Positions 1-8,653 of a stretch of 64,000 nt of DNA are shown here, in pieces. Position 1 is the stretch's first letter; each line of letters opens with the position of its first letter. The notes below the pieces were generated by a model, which saw only the letters and a list, made by a program, of their open reading frames with translations, had not been told where the DNA came from and did no database searches. Made by a program: the position numbers and the translations under genes. Location: assembly GCF_016860525.1 (NCBI RefSeq), contig NZ_BNEA01000015.1, positions 1,302,001 through 1,366,000 of the forward strand, in the 5' to 3' direction. This DNA comes from Streptomyces rubradiris. Lineage in GTDB: Bacteria; Actinomycetota; Actinomycetes; Streptomycetales; Streptomycetaceae.

Positions 1-59
1 CCGAACGCGGCGGGCCGCAGGGCGCGCGGCCCGGAGCCCGGAGAACGCAGACCGGTCAC
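1..59 (-). CDS. 5' end of a leftward gene, function unknown (partial)
   Basis: Only the first 19 codons are in the window. A GTG at 57-59 (read leftward) is preceded at normal spacing by a strong ribosome-binding site (CGGGAGGTACC, read from about 71 to 60), and the frame stays open to the window edge. The residues read MTGLRSPGSGPRALRPAAF, too few to assign a family. The upstream leftward strand carries CATAAT inside the short palindrome ACCATTATGGT (90-100), a possible -10 element. The site and open frame support a real gene, but nothing can be said about its role. Confidence 0.5.
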   Translation of the reverse strand, partial: MTGLRSPGSGPRALRPAAF

Positions 60-154
60 GGTACCTCCCGGTGGAGTGGGGTGAGGCCCACCATTATGGT
101 CGGCACCTCCGACAGCCCGGGCGGGCCGGGGCACTTCGTGCACCCTGCCGTCTC

Positions 155-181
155 CGAAGGGCCGTTGACGACGGCCCTTCG
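155..181. terminator. Perfect 11-bp hairpin
   Basis: CGAAGGGCCGT (155-165) pairs perfectly with ACGGCCCTTCG (171-181) across a 5-base loop. There is no T-run, as is usual in high-G+C actinobacteria. It lies between the SGNH hydrolase end and the next leftward gene, so it may be a second terminator or may affect the leader of the gene starting at 59. Confidence 0.55.
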
Positions 182-338
182 CCTCCTGCGGTTTCGGCGG
201 ACGAACCGGCGGTGCGGCAGGCGTCCCGCCCGGACGGTGGGCCCGGCACGGCGTGCGGAGTGGGCGGACGATGCCCTGGCCGGCGCTGACCGGGCTCGTC
301 ACGGCGGGCGTTGTCCTGAACGGCGAGAGGGACGCGCG

Positions 339-383
339 GGCCGCGTCCCGGACCGCCCCTCGCGAGCGGTCCGGGACGCGGCC
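339..383 (-). terminator. Strong terminator hairpin after the SGNH hydrolase
   Basis: GGCCGCGTCCCGGACCG (339-355) is perfectly complementary to CGGTCCGGGACGCGGCC (367-383), giving a 17-bp stem with an 11-base loop. It lies about 55 bases downstream of the leftward SGNH hydrolase stop codon, where a Streptomyces-type terminator is expected. Confidence 0.8.
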
Positions 384-388
384 GGCGG

Positions 389-451
389 CGTCAGGCCACG
401 AAGGCAAGCACCGTCAGGCCCCGGAAGCGAACGGCGTCAGGCCACGGAGGC
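389..451. repeat. Three 17-bp direct repeats at 23-bp period over the SGNH gene end
   Basis: CGTCAGGCCACGAAGGC (389-405), CGTCAGGCCCCGGAAGC (412-428) and CGTCAGGCCACGGAGGC (435-451) recur at an exact 23-bp period. The rightmost copy contains the SGNH hydrolase stop codon (437-439), so the other two look like decayed duplications of the 3' end of the gene. Confidence 0.7.
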
Positions 452-1255
452 GATGCGCATCTTGATGTCGTCCGGCGAGAGCGTGCCCTTGGCGGTCACG
501 TGGTCGCCGGAGGACTCGCCGCGCAGCCGGCGCCCGATCCAGGGCACGAGGAACTCCCGCGCCCAGTGGACGTCGTCGCGGCGGACCTCCAGGGTGCCCC
601 GGGGCGGCAGCGGCGGCCACGGCTGCTCGGGGTCGGCCGGCACCTCCAGGCCGAGGACCTGTCCGGCCCGCAGCGCCACGCGCGTGTGCCCCTCGGGCGA
701 CAGGTGCAGGCGGTCGCTGTCCCAGGCCCGGCGGTCCTGCACGGACTTCAGGGACCACAGGTCGAGCACGGGGCAGCCGTAGCGGTCGGCGATGGCCCGG
801 ACGTGTCCGTTGTACGTGGCGATCTTGCCGCGCAGGTGCTTGAGCAGGGGCACGCCACGGGTGTCGAAGCCGGTCGTCACCATCACCGTGCCGGCGGCCG
901 CGGTCAGCCGGGCAACGGCCCGCTCGAAGCGCTCGGCCACCTCGTCGGGGTCGGTGCCCGGACGGATGATGTCGTTGCCCCCGGCGCAGAAGGAGACCAG
1001 GTCGGGTGCCAGGTCGACGGCCTGCGGGACCTGGTCGGCCACGATCTGGTCGAGCAGCTTCCCGCGCACGGCGAGGTTGGTGTACTGGAAGTCGCCCTCG
1101 GGACGCCGGTCGGCGAGCAGCACCGCGAACCGGTCGGCCCAGCCCACGAACGCCCCGTCGGGCCCGGGGTCGCCGACGCCCTCGGTGAAGCTGTCCCCCA
1201 CCGCCACGTACGACCCGATCACTGATCTGCTGTCACTCTTCGAATCGTCTGCCAC
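437..1255 (-). CDS. SGNH/GDSL-family hydrolase
   Basis: This 272-residue protein has the SGNH esterase/lipase blocks: block I GDSFTEG with the nucleophile Ser22, block III GGND (92-95), and block V DRLH (Asp181, His184). No signal peptide is visible, so it is probably cytoplasmic. These enzymes hydrolyse ester bonds in lipids, acylated sugars or similar molecules, and the substrate cannot be read from sequence. The start is a GTG at 1255 with only a weak upstream AAGGTGA. Thirty bases upstream of the start is a CCTACG-N4-CGTAGG palindrome that matches one of three operators before the acyl-ACP desaturase at 55.9 kb, which hints at lipid-linked control. A 17-bp terminator hairpin follows. Confidence 0.9.
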   Translation of the reverse strand: MADDSKSDSRSVIGSYVAVGDSFTEGVGDPGPDGAFVGWADRFAVLLADRRPEGDFQYTNLAVRGKLLDQIVADQVPQAVDLAPDLVSFCAGGNDIIRPGTDPDEVAERFERAVARLTAAAGTVMVTTGFDTRGVPLLKHLRGKIATYNGHVRAIADRYGCPVLDLWSLKSVQDRRAWDSDRLHLSPEGHTRVALRAGQVLGLEVPADPEQPWPPLPPRGTLEVRRDDVHWAREFLVPWIGRRLRGESSGDHVTAKGTLSPDDIKMRIASVA

Positions 1256-1284
1256 GACGGACCATGATTCACCTTCGGATGTGA

Positions 1285-1300
1285 CCTACGCGACCGTAGG
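1285..1300. promoter_or_regulatory. CCTACG-N4-CGTAGG palindrome (TetR-type operator candidate)
   Basis: Perfect 6-4-6 inverted repeat, CCTACG-CGAC-CGTAGG, 30 bp upstream of the SGNH hydrolase start. The half-sites and spacer length are the same as in the site at 55771-55786 before the acyl-ACP desaturase. TetR-family repressors often bind such short palindromes; the protein that binds is not identified here. Confidence 0.55.
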
Positions 1301-1380
1301 CAGGGGTTGACTAGCGGTGAGATGAGCCACTCTTAAAGTCTTTGCAATACAGGAATAAAGGCGGCTTGAACCGGTGGGTC

Positions 1381-1416
1381 CGACTTCCCCGACTTCCCCG
1401 ACTTCCCCGACTTCCT
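1381..1416. repeat. Four tandem copies of a 9-bp unit
   Basis: CGACTTCCC occurs at 1381, 1390 and 1399, followed by CGACTTCCT at 1408. The array sits just 3' of the alpha-galactosidase stop codon, in its downstream untranslated region. It is probably a slippage product with no assigned function. Confidence 0.85.
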
Positions 1417-1425
1417 CCGGGTGCT

Positions 1426-3504
1426 TCATATGCGGCGCAGCCGGAGAACCGTCGCGTCCAGGTCGCCCTTGAGTCCGGTGCGCAGCCCGTGGTGCAGCAG
1501 GACCGCACCGCGGTGCACTTCGCCCGTTTCGCGGCATTCGTAGGATGCCGACGGGTCGAGTCCGCGCAGCCGCACCGTCGGCACCGGCTCCCCGTAGTGC
1601 TGCGCCTGGAGCCAGGCGAGGACGACGGTCTGCTCGCCCCTGAGGTACTGGACGGCGCTCAGGCCGCCCGTCGGGGGCCGCAGCCGGTACAGCTCGCCGT
1701 GCTGCACGAGCGGCCGGATCTCTTTGTAGAGTTCCACCCACCGCCGGGCCTCGGTCCGTTCCCGCGGGCTCCATCGCGTCAGGTCGCCGCCGACCCCGAG
1801 CACGCCCGCCATGGCGCTGACGAACCGGAAGCGCAGCGAGCTGGCTCGCCCGTTGAGCTGGGTGTTGGGGCTGTCGGTGACCCAGGCCGCCATCACGCGC
1901 GCGGGGTGGAGCTGGGTGAAGCCGTGCTGGATGGCGAGCCGGTCCAGCGGGTCGGTGTTGTCGGAGGTCCACACCTGGTCGGTGCGGCCGAGCATCCCGA
2001 GGTCGATCCGGCCGCCGCCGCCCGAGCAGGACTCGAAGGCGACCCGCGGGTGGGCGGCCCGCAGCCGGTCCAGCAGGGCGTACAGGGCGCGTACATGGTC
2101 CACCCACAGGCGCTGCGGGTAGGGCTCCCCGGGCCAGCCGGCGTCCGTGAAGCAGCGGTTGAAGTCCCACTTCACATAGTCGATCGGGGCGCTGGAGAGC
2201 AGGGTGTCCAGGTGCTCCCAGAGGTACTCCCGGACATCCTCGCGGGCGAGGTTGAGGACGAGCTGGTTGCGCAGTTCCGTGCGCGTGCGGCCGGGGTGGT
2301 GCTGCACCCAGTCGGGGCGGGCGCGGTACAGCTCGCTGTCCGGGTTGACCATCTCGGGCTCGACCCAGATCCCGAACCGCATGCCGAGCGCGTGTACGTG
2401 GTCGGCGAGGGGCTTCAGGCCGCGCGGGAAGCGGTCCGGGCTGGGCGTCCAGTCGCCGAGGCCGGCGCGGTCGCTGGTGCGGGCGCCGAACCAGCCGTCG
2501 TCGACGACGAACAGCTCGACGCCGATCTCGGCGGCCCGGCGGGCGAGGGCCGCCTGCTGCTCCTCGGTGATGTCGAAGTACGTCGCCTCCCAGGAGTTGA
2601 ACAGCACGGGCCGGTCCCGTTCGGCGTCCGGGATGACGTGGGCCCGCTGGTAGGCGTGCCAGGCACGGCTGGCGCCGCCGAAGCCGCCGTCGCTCCACAG
2701 GCCGGCGAAGACCGGGGTGGTGTACGACTCCCCGGGCGCCAGGAGCAGCAGGCCCGAGTCGTCGTGTCCGGCGCCGCCGGTGATCTGCACGCGCGCGTCG
2801 GGGAGTTGGGCGACGCTGATGCGCCAGGAACCGGACCAGCCGAGTGCGCAGCCGTAGACCTCGCCGCGCTCCTCGGTGGCGTCGGTGTCGAGGGCGGCCC
2901 ACGGCAGGTGCTGGTGGCCGGTGTGGCCGCGGCGGCTGCCGATGACCTTCTCGCCGTAGGTGAGGGGGGCGGTGATGAGCCGGGACTCGGCGGCCCACCG
3001 GCCGTGCAACTGGGACAGCCGCCAGCCCTCGCGGTCGGGCAGCGTCCAGGTGGCCGCGTCGGCGCGCAGCAGTTCCACGGGCTCGGGGCCGCCGTTGGCT
3101 ACGGTCACCCAGCGCTCGACCACGTCACCGCGCATCCGGTAGTGCAGCGTGACGCCCACGCCGTCGTCGTCGAACCGCAGCCGCAGGGTGCCGTCCTCCC
3201 CGTCCACGTCGTACGACACGAAGCGCCACTCGGTGCCGCGCCGCCGGCCGGTGCGCACGGACAGGGCGGGGCGGACGAAGCGGGGGCCGCCCTCGACGGG
3301 GTACTCCTCGCGGCCGTCGAGCGGGGACTCGAAGGGCCAGGGGCCGGGCGGCGGGCGCTTCGCCAGTTCCTCGGCGTCGGCGAGCGCGATCGGCGGCCCC
3401 CAGTGCAGGTGGAGCAGTTCGTCCGCGCCGGTGAGGTGCAGGGCGTAGCCGCTGCCGGGGCCCGACAGCAGCCAGGTGCGACCGTCTTCGGCGATGTCCA
3501 CCAT
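1426..3504 (-). CDS. Alpha-galactosidase, glycoside hydrolase family 36
   Basis: The 692-residue protein has the GH36 layout: an N-terminal beta-sandwich (about 1-300), a TIM barrel (about 310-620) and a C-terminal beta domain. The catalytic motifs are clear: KWDFNRC carries the nucleophile Asp (about residue 447) and SDNTDPLDR the acid/base Asp (about 515). VVDDGWFG and the EPEMVNPDS stretch are further family landmarks. It should release terminal alpha-galactose from oligosaccharides such as melibiose or raffinose. There is no signal peptide, so it probably acts on imported sugars. I chose ATG 3504 because GAGGTCTCG precedes it; an open frame reaches 3537. It is divergent from the tyrosine phosphatase, and no sugar transporter is adjacent. 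Confidence 0.93.
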   Translation of the reverse strand: MVDIAEDGRTWLLSGPGSGYALHLTGADELLHLHWGPPIALADAEELAKRPPPGPWPFESPLDGREEYPVEGGPRFVRPALSVRTGRRRGTEWRFVSYDVDGEDGTLRLRFDDDGVGVTLHYRMRGDVVERWVTVANGGPEPVELLRADAATWTLPDREGWRLSQLHGRWAAESRLITAPLTYGEKVIGSRRGHTGHQHLPWAALDTDATEERGEVYGCALGWSGSWRISVAQLPDARVQITGGAGHDDSGLLLLAPGESYTTPVFAGLWSDGGFGGASRAWHAYQRAHVIPDAERDRPVLFNSWEATYFDITEEQQAALARRAAEIGVELFVVDDGWFGARTSDRAGLGDWTPSPDRFPRGLKPLADHVHALGMRFGIWVEPEMVNPDSELYRARPDWVQHHPGRTRTELRNQLVLNLAREDVREYLWEHLDTLLSSAPIDYVKWDFNRCFTDAGWPGEPYPQRLWVDHVRALYALLDRLRAAHPRVAFESCSGGGGRIDLGMLGRTDQVWTSDNTDPLDRLAIQHGFTQLHPARVMAAWVTDSPNTQLNGRASSLRFRFVSAMAGVLGVGGDLTRWSPRERTEARRWVELYKEIRPLVQHGELYRLRPPTGGLSAVQYLRGEQTVVLAWLQAQHYGEPVPTVRLRGLDPSASYECRETGEVHRGAVLLHHGLRTGLKGDLDATVLRLRRI

Positions 3505-3592
3505 CGAGACCTCACAGGGGTCAACAGTTCCGCGCAAGCCTCAACATCATCAAGGGCTCCGGGGTCTCCTGACAATGCCTGTGGACAACTCA

Positions 3593-3620
3593 TTGCCCCA
3601 GGAAATCGATGCCGTATGGT
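3593..3620 (+). promoter_or_regulatory. Possible promoter of the tyrosine phosphatase gene
   Basis: TTGCCC (3593-3598), a 16-bp spacer and TATGGT (3615-3620) resemble a vegetative promoter. Transcription would begin near 3627, about 50 bases before the GTG start. This is based on pattern only. Confidence 0.3.
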
Positions 3621-3677
3621 CGATCTCAGTGCCCGTCGGCGAGCCGCGACGGCGGGGAACGACCGGGAGGAGCCCCC

Positions 3678-4475
3678 GTGACGCAGCAGGTCCCGTCGAC
3701 CGAGCCGGAGCTGGCAGGAGTGCGCAATTTCCGTGACGTGGGCGGGCTGCCGACCGTCGACGGGCGGCGCGTGCGCCACGGCGTGCTGTTCCGCAGCGGG
3801 CACCTCGCGCACGCGACCGAGGAGGACGCGGCCTTCCTCGCCTCTCTGGGGCTGCACACGATCTTCGACTTCCGCAACGCGGCCGACCAGAAGCTGGAGG
3901 GCCCCGATGTCGAGCTGCCCGGCGTGCGGAACGTGAACCTGCCGCTGAGCGACCCGGCGGACGGCGCCGAGTTCTGGAAGATGGTCCGCGACGGCGACCT
4001 CGACCAGCTGCGCGCGATCCTCTCCGACGGCAAGGGGGCGGCCCGGATGACCGCCTCGTACCGGACGATGGTCAAGCACCGCACCGCCGAGCACTCCCGG
4101 GTGCTGCACGCGCTCGCCGACGACAGCGTCCCCGCGCTGATGCACTGCGCGGCCGGCAAGGACCGCGCGGGCGTGTCCGTCGCCGTCACGCTGCTCGCCC
4201 TGGGGGTGGAGCGCGAGGCGATCGTCGCCGACTATCTGGAGTCCGGCGCCAAGCACCGTCGCTACAAGGTCCGGCGCAGCGGCAGCGCGGAAACGGCGTA
4301 CACGCCCGAGGTGATGGAGCTGCTGGACCCGCTCTTCGACGCCCGCGCGGAGTACCTCCAGGCCGCGTTCGCGAGCATCGAGGAGACCTGGGGCGACGTC
4401 GACACCTATCTGACGCGGGGCCTTCAGTTCGCTCCCGAGGCGCGTGAGCGGCTGCGCGAACGCCTGCTGGACTGA
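3678..4475 (+). CDS. Tyrosine/serine protein phosphatase (Cys-based, P-loop)
   Basis: The 265-residue protein carries the Cys-phosphatase signature HCAAGKDRAG (nucleophile Cys157) and an N-terminal LAGVRNFRDVGGL block typical of the bacterial Y_phosphatase3 family. These dual-specificity enzymes remove phosphate from protein Tyr/Ser/Thr or from phosphoinositides; no substrate can be named. The start is GTG 3678, supported by GGGAGGAG about 6-13 bases upstream, although the frame is open from 3609. It is cytoplasmic by sequence. It is convergent with the small membrane protein gene at 4492, only 16 bases away, and no clear terminator lies between them. Confidence 0.9.
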   Translation: MTQQVPSTEPELAGVRNFRDVGGLPTVDGRRVRHGVLFRSGHLAHATEEDAAFLASLGLHTIFDFRNAADQKLEGPDVELPGVRNVNLPLSDPADGAEFWKMVRDGDLDQLRAILSDGKGAARMTASYRTMVKHRTAEHSRVLHALADDSVPALMHCAAGKDRAGVSVAVTLLALGVEREAIVADYLESGAKHRRYKVRRSGSAETAYTPEVMELLDPLFDARAEYLQAAFASIEETWGDVDTYLTRGLQFAPEARERLRERLLD

Positions 4476-4491
4476 CGCGGGCGCGGGGCGG

Positions 4492-4614
4492 TCAGCCCTT
4501 GCCGCCCACCGCGAACAGCAGGTAGAGGAAGGCGGCCAGGACGTGTCCGAGGGCGATGTAGATGATCAGCCGGATCCACAGGGAACGGGGGAACTTCGTC
4601 TCGAAGTTGCTCAT
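4492..4614 (-). CDS. 40-residue single-pass membrane protein (DUF6126-like)
   Basis: The protein is a short polar N-terminus (MSNFETKFPR) followed by one hydrophobic helix (about residues 12-36) and a GGKG end. Its ATG overlaps the stop codon of the upstream XRE/cupin regulator in an ATGA (4611-4614), so translation is probably coupled. Similar tiny proteins, which I recall being called DUF6126, follow this type of regulator in Streptomyces. Function is unknown; membrane location and strict linkage suggest an accessory role, perhaps with an exporter or in signalling to the regulator. The gene is below usual ORF-calling lengths but strongly supported by the overlap. Confidence 0.8.
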   Translation of the reverse strand: MSNFETKFPRSLWIRLIIYIALGHVLAAFLYLLFAVGGKG

Positions 4615-5234
4615 GGCAGCTCTCCGGTCGGCGACCCCAGGCACAGCGTGGCCGTGGGGCTCTGCAGCAGGGTGTGGACGAACAGCAGCTCCACGCCGTC
4701 GTGGTCGTCGGCGGCGAGTCGGTGCGGGGTGAGCGAGTCGAAGTGCGCGCTGTCTCCGGGGCCGAGCAGGTGCGCGGTGTCCCCGAGCCGCAGCCGCAGC
4801 CGTCCCTGGAGGACGTAGAGCCACTCCTCGCCGGGGTGGACGCGCACGATGTCGCCCTGCGAGCCGTAGGGCACCCGCACCCGCAGGGCCTGCATGCCGC
4901 GGCCGGGCGCCCCGGCCTGGAGGTACGTCCAGCCGCCCGCCCGGGTCGGTTCCATGTCGGCGGCGCGCACGATGGCGTCCCGGTCGGCGACCGTCTCGCC
5001 GAGCAGTTCGGAGACGGTCGTACCGTAGATACGGGCGAGCGCGAGGAGCATCGGCAGCGACGGCTGCCGGTGTCCGGTCTCCAGGCGGGAGAGATGGGCC
5101 GGGGAGAGACCGGCGGAGCGGGCCGCGGCTTCCAGGGTGAGGCCGGCGCGCCGGCGCAGAGCGCGCAGCTGGGGTGCGACGGCGGGCAGGCCGCCGTCCG
5201 CAGTCGCCGGCGGCGCGGCGTCCGAGGCGTTCAT
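4611..5234 (-). CDS. XRE-family regulator with C-terminal cupin domain
   Basis: The 207-residue protein has an N-terminal helix-turn-helix (about 22-76, with GLSPAHLSRLETGHRQPS) and a C-terminal cupin (about 125-200, with HPGEEWLYVLQG and LGPGDSAHFDSLTPHRL). Such proteins are usually ligand-sensing repressors of transport or amine/amino-acid metabolism genes. The start is uncertain: ATG 5234 is given, and an in-frame GTG at 5252 is the alternative; neither has an ideal ribosome-binding site. Immediately upstream are two TTGCC-N5-GGCAA palindromes 20 bp apart (5255-5289), so autoregulation is likely. It sits at the downstream end of the hopanoid locus after hpnO, but a role in hopanoid control is only positional. 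Confidence 0.88.
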   Translation of the reverse strand: MNASDAAPPATADGGLPAVAPQLRALRRRAGLTLEAAARSAGLSPAHLSRLETGHRQPSLPMLLALARIYGTTVSELLGETVADRDAIVRAADMEPTRAGGWTYLQAGAPGRGMQALRVRVPYGSQGDIVRVHPGEEWLYVLQGRLRLRLGDTAHLLGPGDSAHFDSLTPHRLAADDHDGVELLFVHTLLQSPTATLCLGSPTGELP

Positions 5235-5254
5235 GCCTCTATTGAGCCCCACCG

Positions 5255-5289
5255 TTGCCCGTGGGGCAATTTTCTTGCCTGAGAGGCAA
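5255..5289. promoter_or_regulatory. Twin operators TTGCC-N5-GGCAA before the XRE/cupin gene
   Basis: Two perfect inverted repeats with identical half-sites lie at 5255-5269 (TTGCC-CGTGG-GGCAA) and 5275-5289 (TTGCC-TGAGA-GGCAA). Their centres are 20 bp apart, about two helical turns, so two dimers could bind the same DNA face. They abut the 5' end of the regulator gene, which fits autorepression. Confidence 0.75.
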
Positions 5290-5341
5290 GAGGGGCGCCT
5301 CGGCGTTCACCGCCGTCGGCGCCCCGCCCGCCGGAGTGCCG

Positions 5342-6727
5342 TCAGCGGTTGGCCACGGCCTGCTTGATCAGGGTCTTGCCGAAGTCCCACATCAGGCCGC
5401 CGCCGCTGTGCGCGTCGTCCATCACCGCGGTGAAGGCGTCCACGAACCGGTCCACGTCGGCCTCGTCGATGACCAGCGGCGGAATGAGCTTGATCACCTC
5501 CAGGTGGTCGCCGGAGACCTGGGTGAGGATCCGGTGCTTCTGCAGCAGCGGTACGACGACCATCTGGGCGAACAGGCCCTTGCGGGCCGCCTGGAGCATG
5601 GTCCAGCGACCGCGCAGCTTCAGCGAGGACGGCTTGCCGAACTCGATGCCGATCATCAGGCCCCGGCCGCGTACGTCGGCGAGCAGCTCGTACTTGTCGA
5701 TCAGCGTGGCCAGCCGGGACTTCAGCAGCTCGCCCGTGCGGCGCACGCCGGCGACGATCTGCTCGTTCTCCATGACCGACAGCACGGCGAGGCCGCACGC
5801 CATCGCCTGGGCGTTGGAGCCGAAGCTCGCCGAGTGCACCAGCACGCGGTCCATGGACGAGTAGACCTTCTTGAAGATCCACTCCTTGCCGAGGGTGGCG
5901 CCCACCGGCACATAGCCGCCGGACAGGGCCTTGGCCACGCACACCAGGTCCGGTTCGACGCCGTCCTCGTGCTGGTAGGCGTAGAAGTCACCGGTGCGGC
6001 CGAGGCCGGTCTGCACCTCGTCGGCGATGAGCAGCGCCTTGTGCTTGTGCAGCAGTTCCTGCGCGGCCCGCAGATAGCCGGGGGGTGCCTCGTGGACGCC
6101 CTTGCCCTGGATGGGTTCCACGATCAGCGCGGCGACGTCGCCCTTGCGCAACTCCCGGGCGAGGGCGTCCAGATCACCCAGGGGGACGGCGGTGTCGGGC
6201 AGCAGCGGGGCGAACCCGTCGCGGAAGCCGTCCTCGCCGTTGACCGACAGCGAGCCGGTGGTCAGTCCGTGGAAGGCGTGGTCGCAGTACAGGACGCGGG
6301 GCTTGCCGGTGGCGTACCGGGCGAACTTCAGGGCCGTCTCGACCGCTTCGGTGCCGCTGTTGCCGAAGAACACCCGGTCCAGGTGCGGGCTGTGGGCGAG
6401 GAGCCGTTCGGCGAGCAGGCCGGGCAGCGGCTGGCAGTCGAAGCGGGTGAGGTCGGCGAGGTCGAGGTCCAGCACGTCGTGCAGCGCCTTGCGGACGACC
6501 GGGTGGTGGCGGCCCAGGCCCATCACCCCGAACCCGGCGAGCATGTCCAGGTAGTCGTTGCCGTCCGCGTCGAAGAAGTGCGCTCCCTCGGCACGCTCGT
6601 AGACCTTGTCGAAGCCGATGGTGTGCAGCATCCGCGGCAGCTGCGGGTTGAGGTGCCTGGCGTGCAGCTCGTAGCGTTCGGCTCCGCGCTCGGCGAGCAG
6701 GGCGCCGAGGTCGAACTCGGTGGTCAT
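5342..6727 (-). CDS. hpnO: HpnO, class-III aminotransferase of hopanoid biosynthesis
   Basis: The 461-residue pyridoxal-phosphate enzyme is of the acetylornithine/ornithine aminotransferase fold type. GNSGTEA (about 122-128) binds the cofactor phosphate, [11 protein letters not shown] (236-246) supplies the pyridine-binding Asp, and Lys266 in [10 protein letters not shown] is the Schiff-base lysine. In hopanoid clusters HpnO converts the extended side-chain aldehyde or ketose to 35-aminobacteriohopanetriol. Its ATG overlaps the dxs stop in an ATGA (6724-6727), so it is cotranslated with dxs in the hopanoid operon. The N-terminal 50 residues are longer than in plain acetylornithine aminotransferases, as usual for HpnO-type proteins. 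Confidence 0.9.
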   Translation of the reverse strand: MTTEFDLGALLAERGAERYELHARHLNPQLPRMLHTIGFDKVYERAEGAHFFDADGNDYLDMLAGFGVMGLGRHHPVVRKALHDVLDLDLADLTRFDCQPLPGLLAERLLAHSPHLDRVFFGNSGTEAVETALKFARYATGKPRVLYCDHAFHGLTTGSLSVNGEDGFRDGFAPLLPDTAVPLGDLDALARELRKGDVAALIVEPIQGKGVHEAPPGYLRAAQELLHKHKALLIADEVQTGLGRTGDFYAYQHEDGVEPDLVCVAKALSGGYVPVGATLGKEWIFKKVYSSMDRVLVHSASFGSNAQAMACGLAVLSVMENEQIVAGVRRTGELLKSRLATLIDKYELLADVRGRGLMIGIEFGKPSSLKLRGRWTMLQAARKGLFAQMVVVPLLQKHRILTQVSGDHLEVIKLIPPLVIDEADVDRFVDAFTAVMDDAHSGGGLMWDFGKTLIKQAVANR

Positions 6728-8622
6728 TCACTCTCCTTGACTGTGCCGTCGACGTCCTTGACGGCCAGGCTCGCGCTGATCCGCCCGGCGATCTCGACGG
6801 GGGTGAGGCCGATGTCGGCCAGCACCTCGCTGCGCTTGGCGTGCGCGAGGAACTGCTCGGGGATGCCGAACCGCCGTACCGGCACGTCCACGTCGGCGTC
6901 GCCGAGGGCCAGCGCGACGGCCGAACCGACGCCGGCGGCCCGGCTGTTGTCCTCCACCACGGCCACCAGCCGGTGTCCGGCGGCGAGCCGGGGAAGGGCG
7001 GGGTCGACGGGTTTGACCCAGCGCGGGTCGACCACCGTGCAGCCGATGCCGCGGGCTTCGAGCAGTTCGGCGGTCCGCAGGCACACCGTGGCCATCACGC
7101 CGACGGCCACCAGCAGCACCTCGGGGCGTTCGGCCCGGTGCAGGACGTCCATGCCGCCGACCCGGTCGACGGCGGGGACGCGCGGGCCGGCGGTCTCCTT
7201 GGGGAAGCGGATGAGCGTGGGCGCGTCGTCCACGGCGACCGCCTCGCGCAGTTGGGCGCGCAGCTGGTCGGCATCGCGCGGCGCGGCGATCCTGAGGCCG
7301 GGCACGACCTGGAGGATGGACATGTCCCACATGCCGTTGTGGGAGGCCCCGTCGGTGCCGGTGACGCCGGCCCGGTCCAGCACGAAGGTGACCCCGCAGC
7401 GGTGCAGGGCGACGTCCATCAGCAGCTGGTCGAAGGCCCGGTTGAGGAAGGTGGCGTAGACGGCGACGACCGGGTGCAGTCCGCCGGTGGCGAGCCCGGC
7501 CGCGGAGACCGCCGCGTGCTGTTCGGCGATGCCGACGTCCCAGACGCGGTCGGGGAAGCGTTCGGCGAAGCCGGCGAGGCCGACCGGGTGCAGCATGGCC
7601 GCCGTGATCGCCACGACGTCCTCGCGCTCCTCCCCGATCCGGACGATCTCCTCGCCGAACACCGAGGTCCACGAGGGGCCCTTGGACGGGGCGAGGGGCT
7701 CGCAGGTGAGCGGGTCCATCACGCCGACGGAGTGGAAGTGGTCCTCCTCGTGCGCGAGGGCGGGTTCGTAGCCGCGGCCCTTCTCGGTGAGGCAGTGGAC
7801 CAGGACGGGGCCGTGGAAGCGTTTGGCGCGGCGCAGCGCCGACTCGACGGCCTTGATGTCGTGGCCGTCGATCGGGCCGAGGTACTTCAGGCCCAGGTCC
7901 TCGAACATCCCTTGCGGGGCGAAGGCGTCCTTGAAGCCCTTCTTCGCGCCGTGCAGGGACTCGTAGAGCGTGTTGCCGACGACCGGGGTGCGCTGGAGCA
8001 CCTCCTTGCCCCAGGCGAGGACCTTCTCGTAGCCGTCGGTGGTGCGCAGGGTGGCCAGGTGGTTGGCCAGGCCGCCGATGGTGGGGGCGTAGGAGCGTTC
8101 GTTGTCGTTGACGACGATGATCAGCGGACGGTCCCGGGCGGCGGCGATGTTGTTCAGCGCCTCCCAGGCCATGCCGCCGGTGAGCGCGCCGTCGCCGATG
8201 ACGGCGACCACATGGCTCTTCTCCCCCTGCACCTGGTTGGCCTTGGCGAGGCCGTCGGCCCAGCCCAGCGCCGTGGAGGCGTGGCTGTTCTCGATGACGT
8301 CGTGCTCGGACTCCTCGCGCGAGGGGTAGCCGGACAGTCCGCCCTTGCCGCGCAGCTTGGAGAAGTCCTGACGGCCGGTCAGCAGTTTGTGGACGTAACT
8401 CTGGTGGCCGGTGTCCCACAGGATGCGGTCGACCGGTGACTCGAAGACCCGGTGGAGCGCGATGGTGAGTTCCACCACGCCCAGGTTGGGCCCGAGGTGA
8501 CCGCCGGTCCTCGACACCGCCTGCACCAGGAACTCACGTATTTCTCCGGACAGTTCCCCGAGTTCCGCCTCGGACAGCGCCTTCAGGTCGCGTGGTCCCC
8601 GGATGCTCTCCAGAATGGTCAC
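6724..8622 (-). CDS. dxs: 1-deoxy-D-xylulose-5-phosphate synthase
   Basis: The 632-residue thiamine-diphosphate enzyme condenses pyruvate with glyceraldehyde 3-phosphate, the first step of the MEP isoprenoid pathway. Visible landmarks are the N-terminal GGHLGPNLG block, the ThDP-binding GDGALTGGM (143-151) followed by the distal NDN, the DRAG segment of the pyrimidine domain, and the C-terminal transketolase domain. The length is normal. The start is GTG 8622. The gene lies between ispG and hpnO in the hopanoid operon; such copies are probably dedicated to boosting precursor supply for hopanoids, and a housekeeping copy may lie elsewhere, which this window cannot show. Confidence 0.97.
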   Translation of the reverse strand: MTILESIRGPRDLKALSEAELGELSGEIREFLVQAVSRTGGHLGPNLGVVELTIALHRVFESPVDRILWDTGHQSYVHKLLTGRQDFSKLRGKGGLSGYPSREESEHDVIENSHASTALGWADGLAKANQVQGEKSHVVAVIGDGALTGGMAWEALNNIAAARDRPLIIVVNDNERSYAPTIGGLANHLATLRTTDGYEKVLAWGKEVLQRTPVVGNTLYESLHGAKKGFKDAFAPQGMFEDLGLKYLGPIDGHDIKAVESALRRAKRFHGPVLVHCLTEKGRGYEPALAHEEDHFHSVGVMDPLTCEPLAPSKGPSWTSVFGEEIVRIGEEREDVVAITAAMLHPVGLAGFAERFPDRVWDVGIAEQHAAVSAAGLATGGLHPVVAVYATFLNRAFDQLLMDVALHRCGVTFVLDRAGVTGTDGASHNGMWDMSILQVVPGLRIAAPRDADQLRAQLREAVAVDDAPTLIRFPKETAGPRVPAVDRVGGMDVLHRAERPEVLLVAVGVMATVCLRTAELLEARGIGCTVVDPRWVKPVDPALPRLAAGHRLVAVVEDNSRAAGVGSAVALALGDADVDVPVRRFGIPEQFLAHAKRSEVLADIGLTPVEIAGRISASLAVKDVDGTVKESE

Positions 8623-8653
8623 TCTCGGGCCCCCTCTCGTTGCGTGCCTTGCC

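Noticed and set aside
81..782. Rightward ORFs in the first 800 bases
   Set aside because: They run over terminator hairpins and antisense to the SGNH hydrolase, and have no domain signatures.
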